Numbered from the stretch's first letter, positions 1 to 9,243 are shown. The stretch: DNA of 64,000 nucleotides from Halanaerobium congolense (GCF_004366375.1 NZ_SOEF01000005.1:1-64000); one strand, 5' to 3'. Program-made: numbers and translations. Notes: generated from the sequence alone by a model not told the origin.

Positions 1-57
1 TTTTTGGATGATTTTTTGATTTATTTTTGCTCATAATATTTTTATCTTTCTACAAAG

Positions 58-66
58 TTATCCACA
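58..66 (+). promoter_or_regulatory. Isolated DnaA-box-like 9-mer
   Basis: The 9-mer TTATCCACA matches the DnaA box consensus exactly. It stands alone, with no cluster of boxes and no dnaA or dnaN nearby, so it is not evidence for an origin. Confidence 0.25.
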
Positions 67-97
67 TTCCTGCAAAAGCATAGTTTCCTATATAAAC

Positions 98-148
98 AAA
101 AAATCAAACCCAAAGAAAAGATAAAATTTAATATCTCTTCTTTGGGTT
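98..148 (-). terminator. Rho-independent terminator of the AraC-GH39 gene
   Basis: An 11-bp perfect inverted repeat (AACCCAAAGAA and its complement, arms 107-117 and 138-148) is followed on the minus strand by a T-rich run. It lies just past the stop codon of the regulator gene, in the right orientation. Confidence 0.75.
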
Positions 149-177
149 CGGGGCTTAAAGTGTAAAATATTATATTT

Positions 178-2667
178 TTATAATTGAATCTGAAATTGTT
201 TTCTCAGTAAATAAAATTCAATTCCATGTCTTTTTACTTCAGCTTCTAAATTATATTCACCTTTTAAATCCAAATAATCTATCATTAAATCAGGAAAAGA
301 TTTGTTTTTCAAGTATTTAATTTCATGATTATTTAAATCTGAAGGAGCTCCCATTTTAATCCACTGATCAAAGGCTGAACCAGAATCTCTATTTAAATGA
401 TAATGACTTAACTTATATTTCCCTTTAAGACCTGAAAATTTAAATTTGAATTTTAAAGAATCCTTATTTTCAAATACATGATATCTATTATACTCATCAA
501 TTATACTGTAATCTCCATTACGATAGCTCTGATTTAAATAAGCATAATTATACAATAAAATCTGAATATCGTCTCCTTTACAGGTTATTATATAATTTTC
601 TCCCTGAGCAATAATTTCATCTCCCAGTTCTGAAAGAATGATATAAGCATAATAACCAGATTTTTTAATCCCTTCTGTATTCATCAAACCTCTGCCACCG
701 AAAAAAGGTAATTCGTTAATTGGCCATTCTGAAATCAAATCTGATAAATTTAAATAGCCAAGTCCATCCAATTCTTCTTGAAGTTTTAAAGCATTATCAA
801 TGATAAAATCAGCCATAAAGGCAGTATCATGTACCAATTCTTTTGCATTCCAGCTTACATTCCACCTGGTTGCTATTAACTCTGCTTTCGGATAATATTT
901 TGCCAGTAGATTATTTATTTTTTGAGATATCTTAATTGAATAATCTTTTTCTTTGAATTTAAATTTAATATTTTCCAGAGTGCTTTCTTTATAAAACTTA
1001 CTTAAATCAGGATCCTCCTCCATAATCGGAACTGAATTGTGATAGAGATTAATATTATAAAAGTCTATTGCAGTATCATTCTGCTCAGCATATTCCAGGA
1101 ATTTTTCAGAAAGAAAATTTTCTTCAAAAAATGTTTCAGAAGCAGGGCCAACCTTTAGTGATTGAGAAATTGCTTTAATCTTTTCGGCAGTTCGAGCATA
1201 AAAATTAAAATACTCTGCTTCGGTTCCCGCCCAGTGAAAGCCACGTACTGGGAATTCAGTCCAGACCTGGAAATACCACTGCTGTACCTCTTCAATTCCA
1301 TACCTATTAATTAAATGAATAATAAAAGCATCAATTAAATCAAGCCAGGCATTAATGTCTTTAGGAGGAGAAAAGTTAGCCTGATAATAAAAAATTGTTT
1401 TATCTCTGTCACTTGCCAGTAATTCCGGCATAAAACTTAAAGTTATAAAAGGTTTAAATTTGTTTTTTAATATAAAATCAAAAATATTATCTACCAGTTT
1501 CCAGTTGTAATGAATATTTTCCAGGCTATCCCCTTTACAAACTTCAAGGTCATCATTAAATATCCCTTCAAAACGCAAATATTCAAAGTTAATTTCCTGT
1601 TGAAGTTCTACAATTTGTTTTCTAAGATTTGAGTCTAAAATACTTTGAGCAGTACCAGCATTAATCAATTTATTCCAGATTGGATTAAGTGATTGATTTT
1701 CACCGCCTGAGTCTAGAATCACTTCTTTTTGTAGCTCATCCTCTATTCTCCTTTTATTTTGCTGGTAAGAATTAATAATTTCTGTAAAATAATCATTAAA
1801 ATATTTAAGATCTCCAAACTCATTAATTAAGTTTTCCTTTTTTAATTCTGGGTAATTATTTTTTAATTCAACCGGGCTCTGCTTAAACTGATCATTAAAG
1901 ACTCGATAAAAACTCTTGATATTTTTGAATCCTGATTCCAATGCAATCTGACTAATATTTTTATTTGTATACAAAAGTTCAGCCAAAATTTTTTCCAGCC
2001 GCAGGCGATCTAAATAACTTTTGAAATTTACACCTGTTAAACTCTTAAATTTCTCTGATAAATAAGAACTGTTATAATGAAATTCCTCTGCTATTTCTTT
2101 TAATGTTAAATTTTCTGCAAATTGTGTTTCCAATTTTTCAATTACCTTAATTACTATATTGTCTTTCTGTTTATTATAGAAATCATCCTGGCGCTGATTA
2201 TGAATACAGTGATTTTTATTAAGAACTGTCAGTAACTTATCTAACTTAGTTTTTATTTTTTTTGCCAGCTGGTAATTTAAGTAAAAATAATCTTTAGCCA
2301 TTAAAGCTGCTAAATATTTAAATTCATTCAAATTAGCATCATTATTTAAGTTATATACTTTCTCTTCAAAATCAAAGGAAAAATTATTTAAATAATTATA
2401 TTTAAAATCAAAAACAAGAAATTTACAACCCCTGGATTTTTTTAGGATCCTAAAAGGAGTATAACTGTTTATTATCTTCATTTCTCCTGCTTCCAGGTTA
2501 ATTTTATTTTTTGATTCTGTTTTTAAATTACTATTTTCATAAGTTATTCTTCCTTCTAAAAGCCAGATCAACTTAAAACTGCGATTAAATTTCTTTTTTT
2601 GATTTAGAGAATTCAACGAAATATTCAGGGACAATCCAAATTTGAAATCTACATTTTCGCAAATCAT
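178..2667 (-). CDS. AraC-family regulator fused to a GH39-like domain
   Basis: 829 residues. Three parts can be seen: an N-terminal cupin-like sensor (about 20-105), an AraC double helix-turn-helix (about 172-275, with LTLKEIAEEFHYNSSYLSEKF), and a long C-terminal region (about 300-760) resembling GH39 beta-xylosidases. Such fusions are known regulators of xylan or other saccharide genes. The usual GH39 acid/base motif NEP reads TEF here (Glu471 kept), and the nucleophile motif TEWN reads TRWN, with Arg601 in place of Glu. The GH39 part is therefore probably a sugar sensor and not a hydrolase (inference). It stands alone between the phn operon and a terminator. Its target genes are not evident in this window. 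Confidence 0.85.
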   Translation of the reverse strand: MICENVDFKFGLSLNISLNSLNQKKKFNRSFKLIWLLEGRITYENSNLKTESKNKINLEAGEMKIINSYTPFRILKKSRGCKFLVFDFKYNYLNNFSFDFEEKVYNLNNDANLNEFKYLAALMAKDYFYLNYQLAKKIKTKLDKLLTVLNKNHCIHNQRQDDFYNKQKDNIVIKVIEKLETQFAENLTLKEIAEEFHYNSSYLSEKFKSLTGVNFKSYLDRLRLEKILAELLYTNKNISQIALESGFKNIKSFYRVFNDQFKQSPVELKNNYPELKKENLINEFGDLKYFNDYFTEIINSYQQNKRRIEDELQKEVILDSGGENQSLNPIWNKLINAGTAQSILDSNLRKQIVELQQEINFEYLRFEGIFNDDLEVCKGDSLENIHYNWKLVDNIFDFILKNKFKPFITLSFMPELLASDRDKTIFYYQANFSPPKDINAWLDLIDAFIIHLINRYGIEEVQQWYFQVWTEFPVRGFHWAGTEAEYFNFYARTAEKIKAISQSLKVGPASETFFEENFLSEKFLEYAEQNDTAIDFYNINLYHNSVPIMEEDPDLSKFYKESTLENIKFKFKEKDYSIKISQKINNLLAKYYPKAELIATRWNVSWNAKELVHDTAFMADFIIDNALKLQEELDGLGYLNLSDLISEWPINELPFFGGRGLMNTEGIKKSGYYAYIILSELGDEIIAQGENYIITCKGDDIQILLYNYAYLNQSYRNGDYSIIDEYNRYHVFENKDSLKFKFKFSGLKGKYKLSHYHLNRDSGSAFDQWIKMGAPSDLNNHEIKYLKNKSFPDLMIDYLDLKGEYNLEAEVKRHGIEFYLLRKQFQIQL

Positions 2668-2755
2668 AGCTATAACTCCTCAAATGTTTTATTAATTGAT
2701 GATAATCTTGATATTATTATACCATCTGAAGAGAAAAATGTATAAAAACAGTGTC

Positions 2756-2798
2756 CCTACCGTTTGCAGAACCAATTTTTGGAAGCATAAACGGTAGG
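2756..2798 (-). terminator. Hairpin after the phn operon
   Basis: Inverted repeat with arms CCTACCGTTT (2756-2765) and AAACGGTAGG (2789-2798), partly extended inward. On the minus strand it lies just past the last phnE gene and is followed by CTGTTTTT, so it can act as a terminator. It also sits in the leader region of the AraC-GH39 gene, so an operator role is possible. Confidence 0.5.
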
Positions 2799-2817
2799 TG
2801 TAGTATATAAAAATGCA

Positions 2818-3618
2818 CTAAATAAGAATTTTTCTAATTTTAGCTGAAAATAATTCCGAAAATAATACTAATGATAAAATCATCATAAATATTATAATTG
2901 CATCAGGCCATTTAAGCCCTAAAATAGCTTCATTTAACTGAAGTCCGATTCCACCAGCTCCTACTAACCCAACAACTGTTGATTCGCGAATATTAATATC
3001 CCATCTATAAACAGCTGTCCCAACAAATGAAGGAAAAACCTGGGGCACAACAGAGTAAATTAAAGCGGAAAATTTGGAGGCTCCAGTAGCTTCAACTGCT
3101 TCTACCTGTTTTCTATCAATTTCTTCTATACTTTCATAAAGGAGTTTGGAGACAAACCCCACTGATCTTAAAGAAATTGCAATTATTCCAGCCAGCACCC
3201 CTGGTCCCAAAATAATTACTAAAATTATTGCCCAAATTAAAGAACTAACTGAGCGAGAAATTACAATTATCAAAAGAGCCAGCTGTCTCAAAAGTGGATG
3301 AGGTGAAGTGTTTTCTGCAGCCAAAAAAGCTACAAATAGGGAAAGTAATATGGCGGCCAATGTTCCTAATGTGGCAATAGTTATTGTATCCCAGATTGGT
3401 CTTAAAAGATCCAAAAAATAAGTCCAGTTTGGAGGGAACATCCTCATTAGTAATTTTGAGCCCTGTTCAGCCCCATCATAAACAAAGGGCCAGATTGTTC
3501 GAGCTGAGATAATATTCCAGCAGTAAATAAAAAGCCAGATACCCGCTGCCCAGAACAAAATTTCTTTTAAAATTCTAAGTGTGCTTTTTAGCTGCCAGTT
3601 ATAATTTTTTTTAGACAT
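2818..3618 (-). CDS. phnE: Phosphonate-type ABC transporter permease (second PhnE)
   Basis: 266 residues, an inner-membrane permease of the PhnE/BPD_transp_1 type with about six hydrophobic segments. The cytoplasmic loop that contacts the ATPase reads EAVEATGASKFSALIYSVVP, the usual EAA motif. I start at the ATG at 3618, which has GGGAG seven bases upstream; a reading frame beginning at 3648 is open but lacks a good site. It is the last gene of the phnD-phnC-phnE-phnE operon. Two PhnE permeases per importer is a common arrangement, probably forming a heterodimer. The substrate could be phosphonate, phosphite or another phosphorus compound; no C-P lyase or phosphonatase gene is present here. 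Confidence 0.88.
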   Translation of the reverse strand: MSKKNYNWQLKSTLRILKEILFWAAGIWLFIYCWNIISARTIWPFVYDGAEQGSKLLMRMFPPNWTYFLDLLRPIWDTITIATLGTLAAILLSLFVAFLAAENTSPHPLLRQLALLIIVISRSVSSLIWAIILVIILGPGVLAGIIAISLRSVGFVSKLLYESIEEIDRKQVEAVEATGASKFSALIYSVVPQVFPSFVGTAVYRWDINIRESTVVGLVGAGGIGLQLNEAILGLKWPDAIIIFMMILSLVLFSELFSAKIRKILI

Positions 3619-3647
3619 TTTAAAACTCCCTTCTATATTAATAACCA

Positions 3648-4460
3648 CTATTTAATCTTTTTTCTAATAAAAGAAGAAAACAATTCTCCTAGAAGTACAA
3701 TCGCAATCATCACAATCAAAATAGCGGAAGCAGAATCAAATTCGTAGCGATCAAAAGCGGCATTTAAAGTTGTACCAATTCCGCCAGCACCAACAACACC
3801 GATTACAGCCGAAGCTCTAAAGTTAATATCAAGTCTGTAAACCGATAGACCAATAAACCGTGGTAAAATTTGAGGCAATATAGCATAAGTCATTAGCTGC
3901 GGCCAGGAAGCTCCGGTGGCTTTAACCGCTTCCACCTGAGTCCAGTCAATATCCTCAATTTCTTCTGCCAGTAATTTTGACAGAAAGCCGATACTGCTGA
4001 AAGTTAAGGTTAAAACTCCTGCCATTGGACCAAAACCAATAACTACCACAAAAAAAATTGCAATAACTACTTCCTGAAAACTCCTTGAGATAACTATCAC
4101 TGCTCGTGATAAGTAATAAATCGGCTTTGGAGATATATTCTCTGCTGCTCCAAAAGCAAAAGGAATTGAAATAATTATACCAAATACAGTTGCCACATAA
4201 GTCATCGTCAGACTTTCTAAAATCCCATCAACAATCGAATTCCAGCGGGAGATAAAATCCGGTCTTAAAAAATCAGCAAAGTATTTTTGGCTTCTGCTCA
4301 GACCAAGTATAATTCGCTGGGAATCAATTTTCAGAGAAATAAAAGTAAATATTATATAAGCCACAGCAAGTAAATAAATTATTGCTCTTTTGTTTTTATT
4401 CTTAATTAGATGTGGACGCTGCCAGCTGTAATTTCCGCTGCTCTCTGTCAGCAAGGTCAT
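3648..4460 (-). CDS. phnE: Phosphonate-type ABC transporter permease (first PhnE)
   Basis: 270 residues and homologous to the next gene. The EAA loop reads [20 protein letters not shown]. The start ATG at 4460 has GAAGGAGGTA directly upstream and lies inside the 3' end of phnC, overlapping it by 59 bases, so translation is probably coupled. The stop codon lies about 30 bases before the start of the second phnE. Together the two permeases should form the membrane channel for the PhnD-captured substrate. Confidence 0.88.
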   Translation of the reverse strand: MTLLTESSGNYSWQRPHLIKNKNKRAIIYLLAVAYIIFTFISLKIDSQRIILGLSRSQKYFADFLRPDFISRWNSIVDGILESLTMTYVATVFGIIISIPFAFGAAENISPKPIYYLSRAVIVISRSFQEVVIAIFFVVVIGFGPMAGVLTLTFSSIGFLSKLLAEEIEDIDWTQVEAVKATGASWPQLMTYAILPQILPRFIGLSVYRLDINFRASAVIGVVGAGGIGTTLNAAFDRYEFDSASAILIVMIAIVLLGELFSSFIRKKIK

Positions 4461-5250
4461 TACCTCCTTCAGATGCCAAATTTTCTTGATCTTTATCCTT
4501 AAAGTTATTCCAGTCTTCTTCTCCGTAAATTGTAGTTAAGGTATCTTTATTTAAATCTGCTGGACTGCCATCAAAAACAATCTTTCCTTTTTTCATTCCA
4601 ATAATTCTACTTACATATTCTCTCGCCAAAAGTACATCATGAATATTTATTAAAGCAGCAAGCTCTCTTTCCCTGGCCATTTCAGTAATTAAACGCATAA
4701 TCTGGCGAGCGGTTTTGGGATCAAGGCTGGCTGTTGGCTCATCAACTAAAAGTAAATCTGGATTCTGCATCAATGCTCTTGCAATTCCAACCCGCTGTCG
4801 CTGTCCACCTGACAGATGGTCTGATCTTTTATAAATATGATCTTTTAGGCCCAGCCTATCCAAAATCTGATAAGCCTGATTAATATCTTTTTGTGGGAAC
4901 TTGCGCAGCCAGGCTCTCCAGAAAGATAAATACCCCAGTCTGCCTGAGAGAACATTTTCCATAACAGTTAATCTTTCAACCAGGGCATATTCCTGAAAAA
5001 TCATACCCATTTTTCTTCTGGCATTTTTTAATTCTTTTTTATTAAGATGATTAATATCCTGATTCTGTAAAATTATTTCTCCCGCTGTTGACTCAACCAG
5101 TCGGTTAATACAGCGAATTAAAGTTGATTTCCCAGCTCCTGATGGACCAATAACAGCTGCGATTTCTCCTTTTTTCAATTCCAGATTAATTCCCTGGAGA
5201 GCCAAATCACCTCCAGAATATTCTTTATGCAAATTATTTATTTTAAGCAA
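4402..5250 (-). CDS. phnC: Phosphonate-type ABC transporter ATPase
   Basis: 282 residues from the chosen TTG start at 5250. Walker A (GPSGAGKST), signature ([15 protein letters not shown]) and Walker B ([12 protein letters not shown]) are intact, so it should hydrolyse ATP and drive import. TTG is preferred because AGAGGTG lies six bases upstream and the protein then begins [11 protein letters not shown], as PhnC proteins usually do. A GTG at 5259 or a longer open frame to 5361 is possible, but the longer frame would translate a palindromic repeat. The C-terminus overlaps the first phnE by 59 bases. Confidence 0.88.
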   Translation of the reverse strand: MLKINNLHKEYSGGDLALQGINLELKKGEIAAVIGPSGAGKSTLIRCINRLVESTAGEIILQNQDINHLNKKELKNARRKMGMIFQEYALVERLTVMENVLSGRLGYLSFWRAWLRKFPQKDINQAYQILDRLGLKDHIYKRSDHLSGGQRQRVGIARALMQNPDLLLVDEPTASLDPKTARQIMRLITEMARERELAALINIHDVLLAREYVSRIIGMKKGKIVFDGSPADLNKDTLTTIYGEEDWNNFKDKDQENLASEGGNDLADREQRKLQLAASTSN

Positions 5251-5271
5251 TTTTTTCACCTCTCTATATAG

Positions 5272-5310
5272 GTACCGGGTACCTGGGAAAAATATCCAGG
5301 TACCCGGTAC
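5272..5310. repeat. GTACC-rich palindrome between phnD and phnC
   Basis: A perfect 15-bp inverted repeat (arms 5272-5286 GTACCGGGTACCTGG and 5296-5310) with a 9-base loop. It lies in the phnD-phnC gap. It resembles the palindrome at 6500-6535 in sequence and size, so it may be a copy of a dispersed element or an intra-operon RNA-stability hairpin. Confidence 0.8.
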
Positions 5311-5399
5311 TGTTTTTAAAAGCAAAAGCAGCTCTTTTAACCACCTCTGCCACCCCAGCAATAATACAAAAACTGTGTCAATTTATCTTCAGTTAATTT

Positions 5400-6356
5400 C
5401 TATTTATATTCCACTCCATTGGCTCTATCTATAGTCCTAATAACTTCCCAGTAAGTCTTATAATCAATTGGAATAAACTTATCATCTTCAAATTCTGCTG
5501 CTAAACTTGTTCCTGTCCAGTCAAAGGTAAAGAACGCTTTTTTAATTTTTTGAGCCAGACCAGGATGCAGGTTATTTACATAGGAGTAAGCAGTTGTCGG
5601 GAATGTCTGAGATTTATAAATTGTTTTGATTTCTGACATATCAATTGCTCCACTGGCATCCATTCTGTGCATTACAGAATTGGCAATGGCAGCAACTTCG
5701 TAGTCACCATTATAAACTCCCATAATTGAGTTATCATGACGGCCGCTAAATGTTGTCTGATAATCTTTACCAGCTTCATAACCCATTTCTGATTTTAAAA
5801 TTGCAGATGGTGCTTTGAAACCAGAGTTAGATGTTTGAGATACAAAAGCAATTGTTTTACCTTCTAAATCTTCTAAAGTTTCAAGCTCACTATCTTTTTG
5901 AGTAATAATTTCCATCTCATAACCAAAACTTCCGTCTTCAGCTGCCATCATTGCAAAAGGAACAACTCCGGCAGTATTTACAGCAAAGGGGACACTACCA
6001 GTATTGATACCAGCAATATGAATTCTTCCTGCTCTTAAAGCTTCCAACTGAGCAGCATAGTTTTCAACTGCATAAAACATAACTTCTTTACCAGTCACCT
6101 CAGCTAAATAGTCCAAAAAATCTGACCAGGCATTCTTATAGACTGAAGGCTCTTCTACAGGTGTATACGAAAAAATAATTGTATCGGGATTGATCCATTC
6201 AGATTCTTCAGCAGGTATGTCGGCAACTAAATCTCCATCAAAGTCAACAAATTCTTCTCCTAAATCACCAAAGTCCATCTCGGCTGCCATTACAAATCCA
6301 CTAAAAAGAAAAACCAAAAGAATTAGTACGGTAAAAGCTTGTCCAATTTTTTTCAT
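5400..6356 (-). CDS. phnD: Phosphonate-type ABC transporter substrate-binding protein
   Basis: 318 residues. A Lys-containing N-terminus and hydrophobic stretch ending near AMAA or MAAE form a signal peptide of about 24 residues, so the protein is exported. The body matches the PhnD/phosphate-phosphite-phosphonate periplasmic binding family (IIFSYTPVEEPSVYKNAWSDF, then an AGRIHIAGINTG motif). It is the first gene of the importer operon. Upstream lie four phased TTAACA-like repeats resembling PhoP boxes, so induction by phosphate starvation is likely. The true ligand cannot be told from sequence alone. Confidence 0.87.
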   Translation of the reverse strand: MKKIGQAFTVLILLVFLFSGFVMAAEMDFGDLGEEFVDFDGDLVADIPAEESEWINPDTIIFSYTPVEEPSVYKNAWSDFLDYLAEVTGKEVMFYAVENYAAQLEALRAGRIHIAGINTGSVPFAVNTAGVVPFAMMAAEDGSFGYEMEIITQKDSELETLEDLEGKTIAFVSQTSNSGFKAPSAILKSEMGYEAGKDYQTTFSGRHDNSIMGVYNGDYEVAAIANSVMHRMDASGAIDMSEIKTIYKSQTFPTTAYSYVNNLHPGLAQKIKKAFFTFDWTGTSLAAEFEDDKFIPIDYKTYWEVIRTIDRANGVEYK

Positions 6357-6398
6357 TAATTATTACCTCCAGATTATTTTTGTTTTCCTCTTGCAATT

Positions 6399-6476
6399 AA
6401 TATAATGACACATCAAAGTTACAGGAATATTTCCGAATTGTTAAAAAATTGTAACTAATTGTTAAGATGATGTTAA
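6399..6476 (-). promoter_or_regulatory. phn promoter with Pho-box-like repeats
   Basis: On the plus strand TGTTAA/TTGTAA hexamers begin at 6439, 6449, 6460 and 6471, so on the minus strand TTAACA-type repeats are spaced 10, 11 and 11 bases. This matches the Bacillus-type PhoP box (TTAACA-like repeats every 11 bp). A possible -10 (TATATT, 6399-6404) lies about 35 bp downstream, the right geometry for activation. Confidence 0.65.
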
Positions 6477-6499
6477 GTGCTTTGTGAATTAATTCTTTT

Positions 6500-6535
6500 G
6501 TACCAGGTACAAAACGGCCATTTTGTACCTGGTAC
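6500..6535. repeat. GTACC-rich palindrome upstream of phnD
   Basis: Perfect 15-bp inverted repeat (arms GTACCAGGTACAAAA 6500-6514 and 6521-6535) with a 6-base loop. It shares the GTACC/GGTAC core with the palindrome at 5272-5310. Confidence 0.8.
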
Positions 6536-6547
6536 CTAAATACCAGA

Positions 6548-6611
6548 TAAACAAACAAAACCGCTCTCAAGACTGCAGGCTTTATCTAGCCTTAAATCTT
6601 TAAGAGCGGTT
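6548..6611 (-). terminator. Terminator of the PH-like membrane protein gene
   Basis: Arms AACCGCTCT (6559-6567) and AGAGCGGTT (6603-6611) enclose a second small stem. On the minus strand a TTTTGTTTGTTT run follows. It lies directly after the stop of the gene that ends at 6617. Confidence 0.7.
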
Positions 6612-6616
6612 TTTAT

Positions 6617-7075
6617 TTATTCTTCCAGGTTATCTTTTATTACCTGCTCCCAGGCCTGCATATTATCTAAAAACCAGGCAGCCGAATCTTTTTCCCCTTT
6701 TGAATTTTTAAAATCAACTTTTAATAATTCTCTTTTTTTTCTTTTTCCTAAGAAAGAATCAACTCTTTCTATATTTTCAATATCATCTAGGGGTATTACT
6801 AAACTTTTTTTGGGCATCCATCTTGTAAAATGTAGTTCATCTGGAGTTAAAAGTAAAGAACCATTACCTCTCACTCGAGTTCTACCAGATGATTTTTGTC
6901 CAAAAAAATTAACTTCTTTACTAAAATATATAATTCGATCTTTATGATAGTTTGAAAATAGTTCTTCTGCCCTTTTTCTTTTATAATATTTACTCAGCTT
7001 ATGAACCATATAACAAAGGACTGCTAAGAGAACAGGGATTAACAAAACAAATGTTTTTTGGTTAAAAAACTGCAT
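6617..7075 (-). CDS. Hypothetical membrane-anchored protein, PH/GRAM-like
   Basis: 152 residues. One hydrophobic segment near the N-terminus (about residues 9-25) is followed by a basic stretch (KYYKRKRAEE), then a beta-rich domain with LLLTPDELHFTRW and IPLDDIENIERV, the pattern of bacterial PH or GRAM-like domains. It would be anchored in the membrane with the domain in the cytoplasm. GGGAGG lies just before the ATG. It has its own terminator and no clear operon partner. No specific function is assigned. Confidence 0.6.
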   Translation of the reverse strand: MQFFNQKTFVLLIPVLLAVLCYMVHKLSKYYKRKRAEELFSNYHKDRIIYFSKEVNFFGQKSSGRTRVRGNGSLLLTPDELHFTRWMPKKSLVIPLDDIENIERVDSFLGKRKKRELLKVDFKNSKGEKDSAAWFLDNMQAWEQVIKDNLEE

Positions 7076-7121
7076 AATTTACCTCCCTAAAGAGCTTTTA
7101 AAAAATATAAATATAGAAAGA

Positions 7122-7913
7122 TTAAACCTTCTCTTTACTAACCTCATTCTCTAAACTTCCTATATCTTCAATCTCAATTACTATCTGATCTCCCTCTTTT
7201 AAAAATATCGGATCTTTGCGTGCAAAACCAACACCCTCCGGAGTTCCTGTTAAAATGACTGTACCCGGTAAAAGTGTCATGTTATGTGATAAATAACTAA
7301 CAATCTGTTTAACATTAAAAATCATATCTGAGGTTCTAGATTGCTGCATAATTTCTCCATTTAAAATAGATTTAATTTTTAAATCAGCAGGATCTAAATC
7401 TGTTTCGATCCAGGGACCTAAGGGACAAAAAGTATCAAATGATTTACCTCGGGCCCACTGCTTATCTATTTTTATCTGACAGTCACGGGCACTCACATCA
7501 TTAGCACAACTGTAACCTAAAATATAATCATCAACTTCTACAGTTTCAATATTTTTAGCCTTTTTTGAGATTATAACTGCTAATTCAGCTTCAAAATCAA
7601 CTTCATCTGCGGCTATTTTAGGTAAAATAATATCTGAGTTAGGATCAGTTAAACTATTTGTGGCCTTTAAAAATATCACAGGCCTTTCTGGAATTTCAGC
7701 ACCCGTCTCTACCGCATGCTGCCTGTAATTTAAGCCAATTGCAATAATGTTTGGTGGATTTATAGGTGCTAAAAGTTCAACATCTTTTAAAAGATCAGTC
7801 TTTTCAGCAGGAGAAAATTCAGAAAAAATATCTCCTTGAATATTATATATGTGTTCCCCTTTTAAAATTCCATTTTTTATTTTATTATCCTTTTTATATC
7901 TAACTATTTTCAT
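7122..7913 (-). CDS. Fumarylacetoacetate hydrolase family protein
   Basis: 263 residues from the ATG at 7913, which has AGGTG nine bases upstream; a GTG at 7925 is the alternative. The FAH-fold catalytic region is clear: AIGLNYRQHAVE, then DFEAELAVII with metal-binding acidic residues, CANDVSARDCQ, GKSFDTFCPLGPW, and LTGTPEGVG. Family members hydrolyse or decarboxylate 2-oxo acids such as acylpyruvates or 2-hydroxyhepta-dienedioates, with Mg2+ or Mn2+. The gene begins 25 bases after the stop of the phosphatase-like gene and is probably co-transcribed with it. The substrate is unknown. Confidence 0.8.
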   Translation of the reverse strand: MKIVRYKKDNKIKNGILKGEHIYNIQGDIFSEFSPAEKTDLLKDVELLAPINPPNIIAIGLNYRQHAVETGAEIPERPVIFLKATNSLTDPNSDIILPKIAADEVDFEAELAVIISKKAKNIETVEVDDYILGYSCANDVSARDCQIKIDKQWARGKSFDTFCPLGPWIETDLDPADLKIKSILNGEIMQQSRTSDMIFNVKQIVSYLSHNMTLLPGTVILTGTPEGVGFARKDPIFLKEGDQIVIEIEDIGSLENEVSKEKV

Positions 7914-7937
7914 TTTAATGCTCACCTACTTATATTT

Positions 7938-8720
7938 TTATAAATAAACTTCTTCAATAATCTTTCTTAGTTCAGCTACTAATTCTTTACTCCCAGCAAT
8001 TATCAATGAAGCTCCTTTAATTTCAGTCTCGTAAAACTCTCCTCCAGCTTCTTCAACTAATAATTTTCCTGCAGCATAATCCCATTCTTTTAACTTAAAT
8101 TCCCAAACTGCATCAATTTTAGCACCTGCCACAGAAACTAAATCAAAGGCAGCACTTCCAGAACGTCTAACACCTCTTATTTCTTTAAGTATTTTATTAA
8201 ATGGAGCTAAATTATCAATTTTGGATTCCTTTTTATCATAAGGAAATCCAGTTGCAACTAAAGAATGTCTTAAAGCAGTTTTATATGATATAGTTATTGG
8301 AGTTCCAGATTTATATGCACCTTTATCTTTAATAGCCGAATATATCTCATCAAATTCTGGAACATAAATAACCCCCAATACAATTTCATTTTTATATTTC
8401 AAGGCAATTGATATGCAATAAATAGGATAAGCGCTTGCATAATTATTACTTCCATCTAAAGGATCAATAATCCAAGTATAGTCACTTTGCTTATCTTCAA
8501 ACTCATTTTCTTCTCCCATAATATTATGGTCCGGATATTTCTGACTAATTTTAGCTCTTATCATGTCTTCACTAATTAAATCAACTTCTGTGACTAAATC
8601 GCTTAATGTACTTTTGGTATTAACTTTAAAATTCTTTTTTTTTAACTTTTGTTTCTGCATATCGCCTACATTTATAGCCCATCTTTTTGCTGATACAACA
8701 GCATCTGTTAAATTTATCAA
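7938..8720 (-). CDS. Inositol monophosphatase family protein
   Basis: 260 residues. The Mg2+-dependent phosphatase motifs are present: GEENEFE, WIIDPLDGSNNYASAYP (the DPxDGT-type motif, here with Ser) and EWDYAAGKLLVEEAGG. The family removes phosphate from inositol phosphates, 3'-phosphoadenosine-5'-phosphate or sugar phosphates; which one cannot be told here. The start is a TTG at 8720 with GGAGGG nine bases upstream. It probably forms a two-gene unit with the following FAH-family gene. Confidence 0.83.
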   Translation of the reverse strand: MINLTDAVVSAKRWAINVGDMQKQKLKKKNFKVNTKSTLSDLVTEVDLISEDMIRAKISQKYPDHNIMGEENEFEDKQSDYTWIIDPLDGSNNYASAYPIYCISIALKYKNEIVLGVIYVPEFDEIYSAIKDKGAYKSGTPITISYKTALRHSLVATGFPYDKKESKIDNLAPFNKILKEIRGVRRSGSAAFDLVSVAGAKIDAVWEFKLKEWDYAAGKLLVEEAGGEFYETEIKGASLIIAGSKELVAELRKIIEEVYL

Positions 8721-8780
8721 ATTAAATATCCCTCCAATAATATTTTAATTCAATTTAATTTTATCAAAAAAATCTTTAAA

Positions 8781-9224
8781 TTACAATTTGTAAATCATCT
8801 TATAATGTGGAATATTATCTTCTAAGTATCTATCAGATACAATCTTAAAACCAAGGTTCTGATAAAGACTAAGTACATATTCCTGAGCTGAAATTTTTAT
8901 TATTTTTGAGTTAGAATTTTCTTTAATAAATGAGATAGCTTTTTCCATCATTTTTTTGGCAAGACCTTTTTTTCTATATTCCGGCTTAACCAAAACTCTA
9001 CCAATAGATATTTCTGGATAAGATATCCCTGCTGGTATTATTCTTAAATAAGTAATAATTTCATTATCTTTTTCATAATATAAATGAAAAGAATTCTGAT
9101 CTTTATTATCACACTCTTTATATGGACAGTTTTGTTCTACAACAAAAATATTAACTCTTGCTTCAATTATTTTGTATAATTCTAAATTACTTAGTTCGTT
9201 AAATTTTTTGATTTTTAGCTGCAT
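8781..9224 (-). CDS. ElaA-like GNAT acetyltransferase
   Basis: 147 residues. The N-terminal signature (IIEARVNIFVVEQNCPYKECDNKD) is typical of the ElaA subgroup of GNAT enzymes. The acetyl-CoA site reads RVLVKPEYRKKGLAKKMM, and the C-terminal part has SLYQNLGFK. It should transfer an acetyl group from acetyl-CoA to an unidentified amine. AAGGAG precedes the ATG. It lies between unrelated genes on the same strand. Confidence 0.8.
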   Translation of the reverse strand: MQLKIKKFNELSNLELYKIIEARVNIFVVEQNCPYKECDNKDQNSFHLYYEKDNEIITYLRIIPAGISYPEISIGRVLVKPEYRKKGLAKKMMEKAISFIKENSNSKIIKISAQEYVLSLYQNLGFKIVSDRYLEDNIPHYKMIYKL

Positions 9225-9243
9225 AACTAACTCCTTTTTTTAA

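Noticed and set aside
58-66. DnaA box as sign of a replication origin
   Set aside because: Single 9-mer without a cluster or dnaA/dnaN neighbours.
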